DNA of 64,000 bases, taken from positions 1 through 64,000 of the forward strand of contig JAUSLV010000021.1 of NCBI GenBank assembly GCA_030645495.1, written 5' to 3'. How positions within the stretch are numbered: position 1 is the first letter of the stretch; the number at the start of each line of letters is the position of its first letter. Below the pieces are notes generated by a model that saw only the letters and a program-made list of their open reading frames with translations, made no database searches and had not been told where the DNA came from. Positions 36,853-45,840 of the stretch are shown here, piece by piece. Position numbers and translations under genes: made by a program. Source of the stretch: Actinomycetota bacterium (GTDB taxonomy: Bacteria; Actinomycetota; Acidimicrobiia; Acidimicrobiales; Ilumatobacteraceae).

Positions 36853-37514
36853 CAGGCACCCAAGAGATCGGGAGCAACCGCCAACGCTGCGGCCGCGAGG
36901 GCCGCCCGCACAGCATCGGAGATGGGCGTACCGAAATCGCCGGTGGCCGAGGTCACGAACTGCACACTGAGAGCCAACTCCGGTGAAACGGCCACCTCGA
37001 TCGTCCGCGTCCGCGTGTTGAGGTACGCGTACTCGCCGACGCCGGCGACCTCCTCGATGAACGGCGCCATGTCGGGGTAGGTCTCGATGATGAAGTCGTG
37101 GCTGTACTGCATGAGCGCCAGCGCGTCGGCCGCCCTGGCGTTCTGCGAGGCCGGGTCGGGGTACCGCACGGTGATGTACACGGTGCCGTTGAGCTGGGGG
37201 CCGGCCACGGTCCAGGTGCACTCTTGCGCATTGGTGTCGATGGTGTTGCCCACGAGCGTGGCGGTACCGCCGAACGCGGTGCCGACGTGTTCGTCGAGCA
37301 CCACGTCACACGGACGCGTGGACACACCCGCCGACGGGGCGGTGGTGAGGGTTGAAACTATCGGTAGCCCACCGGTCGTCTGTGCGGTCGACCCAGACGT
37401 GGTCGCATCTGTGCGCGGCGACGAACCCGAGCCTGAACCGCACCCAGTCACCACCGTCAGCGCCAGTGCTGCGCATGCCATCCGAACCACCCCGACGGCA
37501 GGTCGCTGTGTCAT
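36852..37514 (-). CDS. Lipoprotein, DUF3558-like
   Basis: This 220-residue protein has a lipoprotein signal (lipobox VTGC, Cys near residue 25), a Ser/Thr-rich spacer, and a compact domain with two cysteines (RPCDVVL and QECTWTV) in the pattern of the DUF3558 actinobacterial lipoprotein family. That family assignment is a pattern match, not proven. ATG at 37514. It is translationally coupled to the downstream metallopeptidase lipoprotein (TGATG), so the two probably act together at the cell surface, perhaps as a peptidase and its partner or inhibitor (inference). Confidence 0.75.
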   Translation of the reverse strand: MTQRPAVGVVRMACAALALTVVTGCGSGSGSSPRTDATTSGSTAQTTGGLPIVSTLTTAPSAGVSTRPCDVVLDEHVGTAFGGTATLVGNTIDTNAQECTWTVAGPQLNGTVYITVRYPDPASQNARAADALALMQYSHDFIIETYPDMAPFIEEVAGVGEYAYLNTRTRTIEVAVSPELALSVQFVTSATGDFGTPISDAVRAALAAAALAVAPDLLGA

Positions 37515-37546
37515 GGGCGTCACCGTACTCCCGCGTCGTCGTTCTG

Positions 37547-38689
37547 TCACCGGTTGGAGCGGTAGCGATGCCAGGTGATGGCGGTCATCACGCTGTACAC
37601 ACCGGCCACCAGCGCCACCACCACCAACGCGGGGATGTACACCCCCAACGCGCACAGGCCGGCCGCGACGGGGATGGCGACCAGGCGTTCCGGCGCCAGC
37701 CGCCGCACCGCGCGGAACTGGATCATCAACAGCCCACCCACGAAGAACGCGACGGACAGGCCCAGCAGCCAACGATCGTCCCACGTGAGATGGCCGTTCG
37801 GATGCTGCACGAGGTGCTTCACCACCACGGCGTACAGCACCAGCCCGAACACGAGGGGGAAGTGGCCGAACGTGTACACGTCGCGGGCCAACACGCCGCG
37901 GGCCGCGCCGGTGGCCTCGCGCAGGCGGTGCTCGCCCACCTCGGGGATGAACGCGAAGTACGCCCACCACAACATGCACGCCACAGCGACCGACACCACG
38001 ATCGCCAGCATCGTGCGGCCGTTCAGCCCGATGTCGGCGGCCGATGCGCCGGCCGCCACCAGCACCTCACCGAGCGCGATGATCACGAACAGCGCATGTC
38101 GCTCGGCGAAGTGCACCGGGTTGATCGCCCACTCGCCCTTCGCCGCACGCAGCCCGGCGAGCAGGTTGATGCACGCGGCCACCGACCACATGCCCCCGCG
38201 CACGTGCCCGTGGAAGAACGCGCCGGCCAACACGACGGCTGGGGCAACGATCGCGAACGAGGTGTAGCGGATGAAGGCGGGGCGGGTGACGGGGTCGACG
38301 AGCGCGAACGAACCTTGCATGCCGAGCACCAGAACCTGCACGCCGAAGTAGGCGGCACCGAACCAGATGGCGGTGTCGTGGAACGCCTCGGGAATCGCGA
38401 TCGTCATCAACAGCGTCACCGGGATCAGCGACAGCACCAGCACGCGGGTGCGCGCCTGGCGCTGCAGGTCGATCGCCGAACCGGCCCACGTGAACTGCGA
38501 CCACTGCCACCACACCAACAGCGCCACCACGAACGCGCGGGCCGTGCCACCGGCTGACGGGTAGTGGCTGATCATCGACGCGATCTGGGTGACCGCGAAC
38601 ACGAACACGAGGTCGAGGAACAGCTCGAGGTTGGTGGCGTGACGCTCCGCCTCGGCGCCGATGATGCCCGGCGCGATGTCGTGGGTCAA
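37547..38689 (-). CDS. Low temperature requirement protein A (LtrA) family membrane protein
   Basis: This 380-residue protein with about ten to eleven membrane helices belongs to the LtrA family, first linked to growth at low temperature in Listeria; its transport role is unknown. Signatures are RHATNLELFLDLVFVFAVTQIA at the N-terminus and FAERHALFVIIALGEVLVA in the middle. No ATG is available early. A TTG at 38689 overlaps the stop of the HisD-family gene (TTGA), which fits coupled translation. It lies downstream of and in the same direction as that gene. Confidence 0.88.
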   Translation of the reverse strand: MTHDIAPGIIGAEAERHATNLELFLDLVFVFAVTQIASMISHYPSAGGTARAFVVALLVWWQWSQFTWAGSAIDLQRQARTRVLVLSLIPVTLLMTIAIPEAFHDTAIWFGAAYFGVQVLVLGMQGSFALVDPVTRPAFIRYTSFAIVAPAVVLAGAFFHGHVRGGMWSVAACINLLAGLRAAKGEWAINPVHFAERHALFVIIALGEVLVAAGASAADIGLNGRTMLAIVVSVAVACMLWWAYFAFIPEVGEHRLREATGAARGVLARDVYTFGHFPLVFGLVLYAVVVKHLVQHPNGHLTWDDRWLLGLSVAFFVGGLLMIQFRAVRRLAPERLVAIPVAAGLCALGVYIPALVVVALVAGVYSVMTAITWHRYRSNR

Positions 38690-40014
38690 CGACCCAGCTC
38701 GCGGATCGCCGCGGCGTTGGCGTGCGCCGGGAAGCCCTCGTGCGCGCACATCGCCATGATCGTGGGCGTCATGCGCGCGAGTGCCGCAGCGTCGGAGCGG
38801 GCCACAGCCGTGCGCTTGAGGAACGTGTCGGCGGTGATGCCACTGCTGACGTGGGCAAAGCCACCCGTGGGCAGGCTGGCCGGGCAGCCGATCACGAAGT
38901 TGCCCGCGCTGAACAGCGTGGACTGGCCGATCAGGATCTCGCCCGCGTTCACCAGCAGCTCGAGCAGCTCGGCTTCGGCCGACCGCGCGACCGCGACCTG
39001 CAAATGCTCGGGCGCCCACTGGTTGGCCACCTCTGCGGCCTCGGCCAGCGACCCCACGAACACGCACCCGCCGTTCGGGCCGAGCGCGGCGCGAGCGGCA
39101 TCAGCGCGGGCCACCGGCAAGGCAGCCAACTGCTGTTCCAGCGCGGCATCCACCGCATCGGCGAAGGTGCTGGACGGGGTGATCAGCAGCACGGCCGAAT
39201 CGGTGCCGTGCTCTGCCTCGTTCAGCAGGTCGGCGGCGGTGAACGCCGGGTCGGCGCTGTCGTCGGCGATCACCACGCTCTCGGTGGGGCCCAGGATCAT
39301 CATCGTGGCCACGCCGTAGCGCTGCATCTCCACCTGCGCGCAGGCCACTGGCGGGCTGCCAGGGCCGACGATCTTGCGTACCTGTGGGATCGTCTGCGTG
39401 CCGAACCCGAGGGCGGCGACGCCGGCCGGCCCGTTGACGCGGAACACGTTGGTGATGCCCAGCTTGCGGCACACCACCAGCACGGCCGGGTCGATTCGGC
39501 CGCTGCCGTCGGGCATGGGCGGCACCACCAGCGCCAGCGTGGGCACACCGGCCACCGTGGCGGGCACCGCCAGTTGGTAGGCCACGCTGGGGTAGCTGGC
39601 CTTGCCGCTGGGCACGAACAGGCCCGCCGAGGTGATGGGCGTGATCTTCTCGCCGACGGTGAGGCCCGGCTCGCTGACGAAGCTCCAGTCCTGCGCCCGC
39701 TGCATCAGCTGCTCGTTGAACGCGCGCAGGTGGGTGATCGCATCGTCGATCGCCGCGTTCACCTCGGGTGCCACGGCGGCCGACGCGATCTCGTGCTCGG
39801 TGGCACGCAACTGGTCGGGCGTCAGCGTCACCTTGTCGAAGTCGCGGAGTGCACGGCACACGGCTTCGTCGCCGTACTCGCGCACGTCGTCGATGATCTT
39901 CCCGATCGCAGCCTTGAGGCTCGAATCGAAGATCGCCTCCAGCCCACGATCACACAGGGCGCGCCGCTCGGGCTCGTGCATCTGCGCCCACGTCATCCGT
40001 CGCATCACCGGCAT
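38686..40014 (-). CDS. hisD: Histidinol dehydrogenase family protein with altered zinc ligands
   Basis: This 442-residue HisD-fold NAD-dependent dehydrogenase has the catalytic pair WAPEHL and the C-terminal His431 in EGFPAHA. Compared with E. coli HisD, the first zinc ligand Gln (SQAEH) is Glu (NEAEH), and the ligand Asp of GDYATG is Asn372 (AGNFVIG). The usual PNHVLPT reads CPASLPT. No histidine-biosynthesis gene lies nearby. These points suggest a paralogue acting on another amino- or hydroxy-compound, such as those related to sulfopropanediol dehydrogenase, rather than histidinol. ATG at 40014, divergent from purA; the downstream LtrA start overlaps its stop. Confidence 0.85.
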   Translation of the reverse strand: MPVMRRMTWAQMHEPERRALCDRGLEAIFDSSLKAAIGKIIDDVREYGDEAVCRALRDFDKVTLTPDQLRATEHEIASAAVAPEVNAAIDDAITHLRAFNEQLMQRAQDWSFVSEPGLTVGEKITPITSAGLFVPSGKASYPSVAYQLAVPATVAGVPTLALVVPPMPDGSGRIDPAVLVVCRKLGITNVFRVNGPAGVAALGFGTQTIPQVRKIVGPGSPPVACAQVEMQRYGVATMMILGPTESVVIADDSADPAFTAADLLNEAEHGTDSAVLLITPSSTFADAVDAALEQQLAALPVARADAARAALGPNGGCVFVGSLAEAAEVANQWAPEHLQVAVARSAEAELLELLVNAGEILIGQSTLFSAGNFVIGCPASLPTGGFAHVSSGITADTFLKRTAVARSDAAALARMTPTIMAMCAHEGFPAHANAAAIRELGR

Positions 40015-40080
40015 GAGTGTTGAGGCTAGAGGAGAGTAGGCTCCTGTCACGTTCCGGTCACTCCCGAGGAGCGTTGCCAC

Positions 40081-41304
40081 ATGCCCGTCACAGTTGTCGT
40101 AGGTGCCCAGTGGGGCGACGAGGGCAAGGCCAAGGTCATCGATCTGTTGGCTGCCGAGCACACGCACGTCGTGCGCTACCAGGGTGGCCACAACGCGGGG
40201 CACACCGTGGTGGTGGGCACCGAGCGCTATGCGCTGCAGCTGATCCCCAGCGGCGTGCTGTACCCGCACATCGTGCCCGTCATCGGCAACGGCGTGGTGG
40301 TGGATCTGCCCACGCTGTTCAAGGAGATCGACACGCTCGAGAGCCGCAACATCAGCTGCGCCAAGCTGAAGGTCAGCAGCCAGTGCCACCTCATCTTCCC
40401 GTGGCACCAGTCGCTCGACGCGCTCTACGAGGCCGGCCGCGGCGACGATCGCATCGGCACCACGCTGAAGGGCATCGGCCCGGCCTATGCCGACAAGGCC
40501 CGCCGCATCGGCATTCGCGCCGAGGCCGTGCTGCACCCCGACACGTTCGCCACCGCGGTGCGCAACCAGGCCACCGCGCACAACCACGAGATCGTCGCGC
40601 TGGGCGGCGAGGCGCTCGACGTGGAGGCCGTGGTCGCCCAGTTCGCCGCACTCGGCGCCCGCCTGGCGCCCTACGTGGTCGACACGGTGGAGATGCTGCA
40701 CCAGGCACTCGATCGCGACGATGCGCTGCTGCTGGAAGGCGCGCAGGCCACGTTCCTCGACCTCGACCACGGCACCTACCCGTTCGTCACGTCGTCGAAC
40801 CCCACGGCCGGCGGAGCGTGCGTGGGCAGCGGCATCGGGCCGCGCTACCTCACCCGCATCGTCGGCATCACCAAGGCGTACAGCACCCGCGTGGGCAGCG
40901 GCCCGTTCCCCACCGAGCTCACCGACGAGCTGGGCGACAAGCTGGTGGAGATCGGCCGCGAGTTCGGCACGGTCACCGGCCGTCGCCGCCGCTGCGGCTG
41001 GCTCGACGTGGTGATGCTGCGCAAGGCCGTGCGCATCAACAGCCTCACCGAGCTGGCGCTCACCAAGCTCGATGTGCTCGACACGTTCGACGAGATCAAG
41101 GTGTGCACCGAGTACACCGCCGACGGCCGGCCCGTGTACGCGGTGCTGCCCGGGTGGCTCACCGACATCAGCGCCACCACCGAGGTCGACGACTTGCCCG
41201 CCGGTGCGCGGGCGCTGATCGCGCTCGTGGAGAAGGAAGTGGGCATCCCCGTGCGCATCGTCGGCACCGGCGCCGAGCGCGAGAGCTACGTGACGTGGCA
41301 ATAG
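40081..41304 (+). CDS. purA: Adenylosuccinate synthetase
   Basis: This 407-residue enzyme joins IMP and aspartate with GTP in the first step to AMP, in the cytoplasm. The N-terminal GTP loop reads GAQWGDEGKAK, where most family members have GKGK, followed by RYQGGHNAGHT. Later motifs include GTTLKGIGPAYADK and VTGRRRRCGWLD. The length is slightly shorter than the usual 425-430. ATG at 40081 behind GAGGAG. purB follows after 12 bases, so both AMP-branch enzymes are made from one transcript. It is divergent from the HisD-family gene. Confidence 0.96.
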   Translation: MPVTVVVGAQWGDEGKAKVIDLLAAEHTHVVRYQGGHNAGHTVVVGTERYALQLIPSGVLYPHIVPVIGNGVVVDLPTLFKEIDTLESRNISCAKLKVSSQCHLIFPWHQSLDALYEAGRGDDRIGTTLKGIGPAYADKARRIGIRAEAVLHPDTFATAVRNQATAHNHEIVALGGEALDVEAVVAQFAALGARLAPYVVDTVEMLHQALDRDDALLLEGAQATFLDLDHGTYPFVTSSNPTAGGACVGSGIGPRYLTRIVGITKAYSTRVGSGPFPTELTDELGDKLVEIGREFGTVTGRRRRCGWLDVVMLRKAVRINSLTELALTKLDVLDTFDEIKVCTEYTADGRPVYAVLPGWLTDISATTEVDDLPAGARALIALVEKEVGIPVRIVGTGAERESYVTWQ

Positions 41305-41316
41305 GGTGATGAGCCG

Positions 41317-42627
41317 ATGATCCCCCGCTACACGCTCCCGGAGATGGCCAACATCTTCAGTGACACGGCCCGCTTCGACCGCTACCTGGAGATCGAGCTG
41401 TTGGCCACCGAAGCCCACGCGCTGTTGGGCGTGGTGCCCGAGGCCGACGCTCGCGCCTGCCGCCAGCGCTCGCCGATCGTCGACGAGGCATTCGTGGAGG
41501 CCGTCTGTGAGCGCGAGGCGATCACCGACCACGACGTGGCCGCGTTCGTCGATGTGGTGCAGGATCGCATCGGCAAACCCGCCGGCGCATGGATCCACTA
41601 CGGCCTCACGTCGAGCGATGTGGTGGACACCGCGTGGTGCTGGATGCTGCGCGACGCGTGCGACCAGCTGATCGCCGCGGCCACCGAGCTGCTGCGCACA
41701 CTCGTGCTGCTGGCCCGCGAGCACCGCGACACGGTGATGATCGGGCGCACGCACGGCGTGCACGCGGAACCCACCACGTTCGGGGCGAAGGTGGCGCTGT
41801 GGGCATTGCAGGTCGACCGCGACCGCACTCGCCTCGTCGAGGCCCGCCGAGTGGTGGCCGTGTGCAAGCTCAGCGGCGCGGTGGGTACGTTCAGCAACGT
41901 CGACCCCTCGATCGAGCAGCACGTCGCCGCGGCGCTCGATCTGCATGCGGTGCCGGCCACGCAGGTGATCGCCCGCGACCGCCACGCGCAGTTCCTGTAC
42001 GCGTGCGCGTCGGTGGGCAGCACGATGGAGCTGATCGCGGTCGAGCTGCGCCACTTGCAGCGCACCGAACTGCGCGAGGCGCAGGAGGGCTTCAAGCCGG
42101 GCCAGAAGGGTTCCAGCGCGATGCCCCACAAGCGCAACCCCATCGCCGCCGAGACGATCAGTGGCCTGTCGCGCGTGTTGCGCGGCAACCTGCAGGCCGG
42201 CCTGCAGGACGTGGCGTTGTGGCACGAGCGCGACATCTCGCACAGCTCGGTCGAGCGCATCGTGCTGCCCGACAGCGCACTGCTGGCGTACTACGTGCTG
42301 CGCCGCATGAACCGGCTCGTGCAGGGGCTGCAGGTGTACCCGCAGCGGATGATCGACAACCTCAACAGCAGCTACGGCCTGGTGTTCAGCCAGCCCGTGC
42401 TGCTGGGCCTGGTGCAGGCCGGGCTGTCGCGCGACGAGGCGTACCGCATCGTGCAGGAGAACGCCGCCCGCTCGTGGGACGAAGGCCGCATGTTCCGCGA
42501 ACTGCTCGAGGCCGACCCGCGCGTCACGGTGCCCGCCACCGTGCTCGACGAGGCGTTCGACCTGGCACGTGCCATACGGCACGCGGGTCGCGGTGTCGAT
42601 GCGCTCGACGCCCTGCACCTCGGCTGA
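41317..42627 (+). CDS. purB: Adenylosuccinate lyase
   Basis: This 436-residue fumarase/aspartase-superfamily lyase acts twice in purine synthesis, releasing fumarate from SAICAR and from adenylosuccinate. The superfamily signature SSAMPHKRNPIAAE is complete, with the catalytic Ser in that loop, and the His of IGRTHGVHAEPTTFG is present. The length is normal. ATG at 41317, 12 bases after purA. tesB and pyrE follow with gaps of 14 and 4 bases, suggesting one operon. Confidence 0.96.
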   Translation: MIPRYTLPEMANIFSDTARFDRYLEIELLATEAHALLGVVPEADARACRQRSPIVDEAFVEAVCEREAITDHDVAAFVDVVQDRIGKPAGAWIHYGLTSSDVVDTAWCWMLRDACDQLIAAATELLRTLVLLAREHRDTVMIGRTHGVHAEPTTFGAKVALWALQVDRDRTRLVEARRVVAVCKLSGAVGTFSNVDPSIEQHVAAALDLHAVPATQVIARDRHAQFLYACASVGSTMELIAVELRHLQRTELREAQEGFKPGQKGSSAMPHKRNPIAAETISGLSRVLRGNLQAGLQDVALWHERDISHSSVERIVLPDSALLAYYVLRRMNRLVQGLQVYPQRMIDNLNSSYGLVFSQPVLLGLVQAGLSRDEAYRIVQENAARSWDEGRMFRELLEADPRVTVPATVLDEAFDLARAIRHAGRGVDALDALHLG

Positions 42628-42641
42628 GGCAAGCTGTCCCC

Positions 42642-43460
42642 ATGGCCGCCAGCGAACTGTTCGATCTCCAATCACACGGCCCCGACACGTACGTGGGCCA
42701 GGGTCCGCAGTACCCGTGGGGTGGCTTGTTCGGCGGGCAGATCGTTGCCCAATCGCTGCGCGCCGCCGCGGCCACGGTCGAGCCGAACCTGATGGTGCAC
42801 TCGCTGCGGTCGTACTTCATCCGCCGCGGCGACCACACAGAGCCGATCCGCTTCGAGGTCGATCGCATCCGCAACGGCCGCAGCTTCGCAACTCGGCGCG
42901 TGGTGGCCCGCCAGGCAGTGGGCGCGATCCTCAACCTCGAAGCGTCGTTCCACGTGGCCGAGCAGACCGAGGACGTGCAGACGGTGCAGTTCGACACCAC
43001 GCTGCCCGGGCCGCAGGATGTCGCCAGCGATGCGTGGACCGACACGTTCGACCGTCGCTCGATCGAACGCTCACGGCTCGGTGCGGTGCACCGCGACGGC
43101 ACCGGCCGGATGGCGGTGTGGATGAAGGTCGCCGGCCCGCTGCCCGCCGACGAGCTGCTGCACCGCTGCTGGCTGGCATACATGAGCGACGACGTGCCGA
43201 TCGATTCGGTGCGCGCCTGCCATCCGGCGTTCAGCGGCCCCAACGGCAACGAGCTCACCATGTCGGCCAGCCTCGACCACACGATCTGGTTCCACCGCCC
43301 GGTGAAGGCCGACCAGTGGCACCTGTACGACATCTCCTCGCACTCGTACCAGGGCGCCCGCGGGCTGGGCATCGGCCACGTGTTCGCGCAGAATGGCACG
43401 CACGTGGCGACGGTGGCGCAAGAAGCGTTGGTGCGCCACGCTCGCCAGCCGCAAGACTGA
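42642..43460 (+). CDS. tesB: Acyl-CoA thioesterase II
   Basis: This 272-residue double-hotdog thioesterase hydrolyses medium- and long-chain acyl-CoA. The N-terminal hotdog has GGLFGGQIVAQSL and the HSLRSYFIRRGD motif. The C-terminal hotdog contains the catalytic Asp region SLDHTIWFHRP, followed by SHSYQGARGLG. ATG at 42642. It sits between purB and pyrE at close spacing, an unusual but probably cotranscribed arrangement. Confidence 0.93.
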   Translation: MAASELFDLQSHGPDTYVGQGPQYPWGGLFGGQIVAQSLRAAAATVEPNLMVHSLRSYFIRRGDHTEPIRFEVDRIRNGRSFATRRVVARQAVGAILNLEASFHVAEQTEDVQTVQFDTTLPGPQDVASDAWTDTFDRRSIERSRLGAVHRDGTGRMAVWMKVAGPLPADELLHRCWLAYMSDDVPIDSVRACHPAFSGPNGNELTMSASLDHTIWFHRPVKADQWHLYDISSHSYQGARGLGIGHVFAQNGTHVATVAQEALVRHARQPQD

Positions 43461-43464
43461 GCGG

Positions 43465-44016
43465 ATGACGCACTCGCCCGACGCCCTCGCCGCTCTCGCC
43501 GACGACATCAACGCCGTCGCCCGCCTGACCGGCACGTTCACGCTGCGCTCGGGCCAGATCGCCACCGAATACTTCGACAAGTATCGCTTCGAGGCGCAGC
43601 CCGCGCTGCTGGGCCGCATTGCCGAGGCGCTGGCGCCGATGATCCCCGCCGGCACCGAGGTGCTGGCCGGCCTGGAGATGGGTGGCATTCCCATCGCCAC
43701 CGCGCTGTCGCTGCACACCGGCCTGCCCGCCGCGTTCGTGCGCAAGGAGGCCAAGAAGTACGGCACCGCGCTGCTGGCCGAGGGAAGCGAGATCGCCGGC
43801 CGCCGCGTGTGCGTGGTGGAAGACGTGATCACCACGGGCGGCCAGGTGGTGATCAGCACCGGCGACCTGCGTGGGCTCGGTGCCTTGGTGGAGCACGTGC
43901 TGTGCGTGATCGACCGCAGCCCCGACGGCGGCTCGGCGCTGACGGCCGCCGGCTTGGCGATGCACGCCCTGCTGACGCGGGCTCAGCTCGACGCCGCCGA
44001 GGCACGCCGCGGGTAG
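43465..44016 (+). CDS. pyrE: Orotate phosphoribosyltransferase
   Basis: This 183-residue type I phosphoribosyltransferase converts orotate and PRPP to OMP in pyrimidine synthesis. The PRPP-binding loop VCVVEDVITTGGQV (near residues 113-126) and the flexible loop VRKEAKKYGT with catalytic Lys are present. The N-terminal FTLRSGQIATEYFDKYRFE is typical. ATG at 43465, four bases after tesB. It is the last gene before the repeat-bounded intergenic region. Confidence 0.95.
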   Translation: MTHSPDALAALADDINAVARLTGTFTLRSGQIATEYFDKYRFEAQPALLGRIAEALAPMIPAGTEVLAGLEMGGIPIATALSLHTGLPAAFVRKEAKKYGTALLAEGSEIAGRRVCVVEDVITTGGQVVISTGDLRGLGALVEHVLCVIDRSPDGGSALTAAGLAMHALLTRAQLDAAEARRG

Positions 44017-44493
44017 AGCGTCGGCCCCGTCCCCGAGGCCCTCGCCCGCCCGCACCCTTTGTCACCCGTCTCGTCGTTCCGATTTCGAATTGCGGGGTAC
44101 TCACATCGGCCTCTGTGTCGCGGGCCTGATCACGGGGAAGCGTCGTCGCAGCCGCGACATGGACGTGGACCGCCGGGGGAGTGGTTCGATCACCAACGCG
44201 GGCGGGTCAGGTATGGGCTCTCTGCTGGCTCTCCCAACTGCACGCCAACGACATCGTCGGCGATCGTCGCGGGGCCGAGTCCACCATCAAACTCTGCTCT
44301 GAGTCGCGGGTCTGATCACGGAATCTGCGGTCACGGACGCGACATGAACGGTGGGACGAGGTAGCGCAAGGCTGGCCGCCGCCCCAGCCAACTCGCCCCG
44401 GCCAATTCGAAATCGGAACTACGAGACGACGGGCAAAGGGTGCGAGGGGGGACCCGCCAGAAACGGCCGCACAGGGCCAGGCCGTGGGCCGGC
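44017..44493. other. 477-base intergenic region between convergent genes
   Basis: There is no supported gene between pyrE and the FAD-linked oxidase. The region holds 42-base inverted repeats (44051-44092 and 44403-44444) and, between them, two related direct copies near 44117-44165 and 44303-44350. Each copy contains GTCGCGGG, TGATCACGG and CGCGACATG. Confidence 0.8.
44051..44444. mobile_element. Candidate MITE-like or REP-like element
   Basis: The 42-base terminal arms at 44051-44092 and 44403-44444 are inverted copies with 37 of 42 bases identical. They bound about 310 bases without coding capacity. A third, single arm lies at 87-126. Inside, an imperfect direct repeat of about 50 bases is present. 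No transposase is encoded. The position between two convergent genes is typical of non-autonomous elements. Target-site duplication is not obvious. Confidence 0.5.
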
Positions 44494-45840
44494 TCACTCC
44501 ACCGGCAGCAGCACGCCAGGGTTCAGCAGGCCACCCGGGTCGAGCGCGCCCTTGATCGCCCGCAGCGCGGCCACGTGGGCGGGGCCCTTCAAGCGCTCCA
44601 GCCACTCGGCCTTGGCCACGCCGATGCCGTGCTCGGCGCTGATCGTGCCGCCCAGCTCGATCGCCGTGGTGAGCACCAACTCCTTCAGCGCGCCCTCGGC
44701 ATCGCCCGCGCCCAACACGTTGACGTGCAGGTTGCCCTCGGCGAGGTGACCGAACACGACGAGCTGCGCCCGTGGCGCCAGCTCGCGCAGGCCCGCCCGC
44801 ACGGCCCGCACCAACCGATCGAGGTGCAGCACGGGCACAGCCACGTCGAGCTTCAACGGCTTGCCCAACGCGCCGATCGCGATCGTCACGTGGTCGCGGA
44901 TCGCGTACAGCTGGTCGCGTTGCGCGCCCACGGCCAGCACGCCGGTGTACGACGACAGCAGCTCGGCCAGCTCGTCGGTGGGGTCGCGGTGCGCCGCGCA
45001 GTCGATCATCACGAACGCGCCCGCCGAGGCCGGGTCGAGCGGCGGCGTCACGCCCAAGTGCTTGCAGGCGATCTTCAGCGCCTCGGGCAACAGCACTTCC
45101 ACGGCATCCAGGTTCGGTAGCCGGCGCAGCGCAGGCAGCAGACCCACCGCGTGCATCAGCGAGTCGCACGCCACCAGCGCAGCCGCGGTGTGCTGGTACC
45201 ACGGCACCAGCCGCAGCCGCACGGCCGTCACCACCGCCAGCGTGCCCTCGCTGCCCACCAGCAACTGCACCAGCGATGGCCCGGCGGTCTCCTTCGGCAG
45301 CCCACCGAGTTGGGTGATGATCGACCCGTCGGCCAGCACCGCCTGCAGCCCCATCACCTGCGCGCGCATCGTGCCGAAGCGCACCACCCGTGAGCCGCCG
45401 GCGTTCGTGTTGACGGCTCCGCCGACGGTGGCCGTGGTGCGCGCACCCCAGTCGACCGCGAAGTCCAGCCCTGCGGCGCGTGCGTGCAACTGCAACTGTT
45501 CGATCGTCACGCCCGCGCCCGCGGTGACCTGCATCGAGCGCACGTCGACATCGCCCAACTCGGTGAAGCGCTGCATCGACAGCACCACCGCCCCGTCCCG
45601 CGGCGTGCTGCCACCCACCAGCCCGGTGTTGCCACCCTGCGGCACCACACCCACGCCCGCAGCGGCGCACGCACGCAGCACACCGGCCACCTCCTCGGCC
45701 GTGTGCGGGCGCACCACGCACGGGGTGTCGTCGATGTACTGACGCAGCCAGTCGATCTCGTAGCCCGACTTCATGTCGGGATCGGTGAGCACATGATCCT
45801 TGCCGACGACCTCGCGAAGTGCAGCGGCGAGCGAACTCAC
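44494..45840 (-). CDS. FAD-linked oxidase, D-lactate/glycolate dehydrogenase type (GlcD-like)
   Basis: This 448-residue flavoenzyme of the vanillyl-alcohol-oxidase superfamily has the FAD pyrophosphate motif VPQGGNTGLVGGS near residue 66 and the segments TVGGAVNTNAGGSRVVRFG and LLVGSEGTLAVVT. The C-terminal substrate domain ends ISAEHGIGVAK, a signature of D-lactate, glycolate and 2-hydroxyglutarate dehydrogenases. GTG at 45840 overlaps the stop of the LarA-like gene (GTGA). Pairing with a possible racemase suggests D-lactate oxidation (inference). Confidence 0.93.
   Translation of the reverse strand: MSSLAAALREVVGKDHVLTDPDMKSGYEIDWLRQYIDDTPCVVRPHTAEEVAGVLRACAAAGVGVVPQGGNTGLVGGSTPRDGAVVLSMQRFTELGDVDVRSMQVTAGAGVTIEQLQLHARAAGLDFAVDWGARTTATVGGAVNTNAGGSRVVRFGTMRAQVMGLQAVLADGSIITQLGGLPKETAGPSLVQLLVGSEGTLAVVTAVRLRLVPWYQHTAAALVACDSLMHAVGLLPALRRLPNLDAVEVLLPEALKIACKHLGVTPPLDPASAGAFVMIDCAAHRDPTDELAELLSSYTGVLAVGAQRDQLYAIRDHVTIAIGALGKPLKLDVAVPVLHLDRLVRAVRAGLRELAPRAQLVVFGHLAEGNLHVNVLGAGDAEGALKELVLTTAIELGGTISAEHGIGVAKAEWLERLKGPAHVAALRAIKGALDPGGLLNPGVLLPVE

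Noticed and set aside
40015-42675. Extension of the HisD frame to 1,329 codons
   Set aside because: The extra 887 codons run antisense through purA and purB and show no family features. The true start is ATG 40014.
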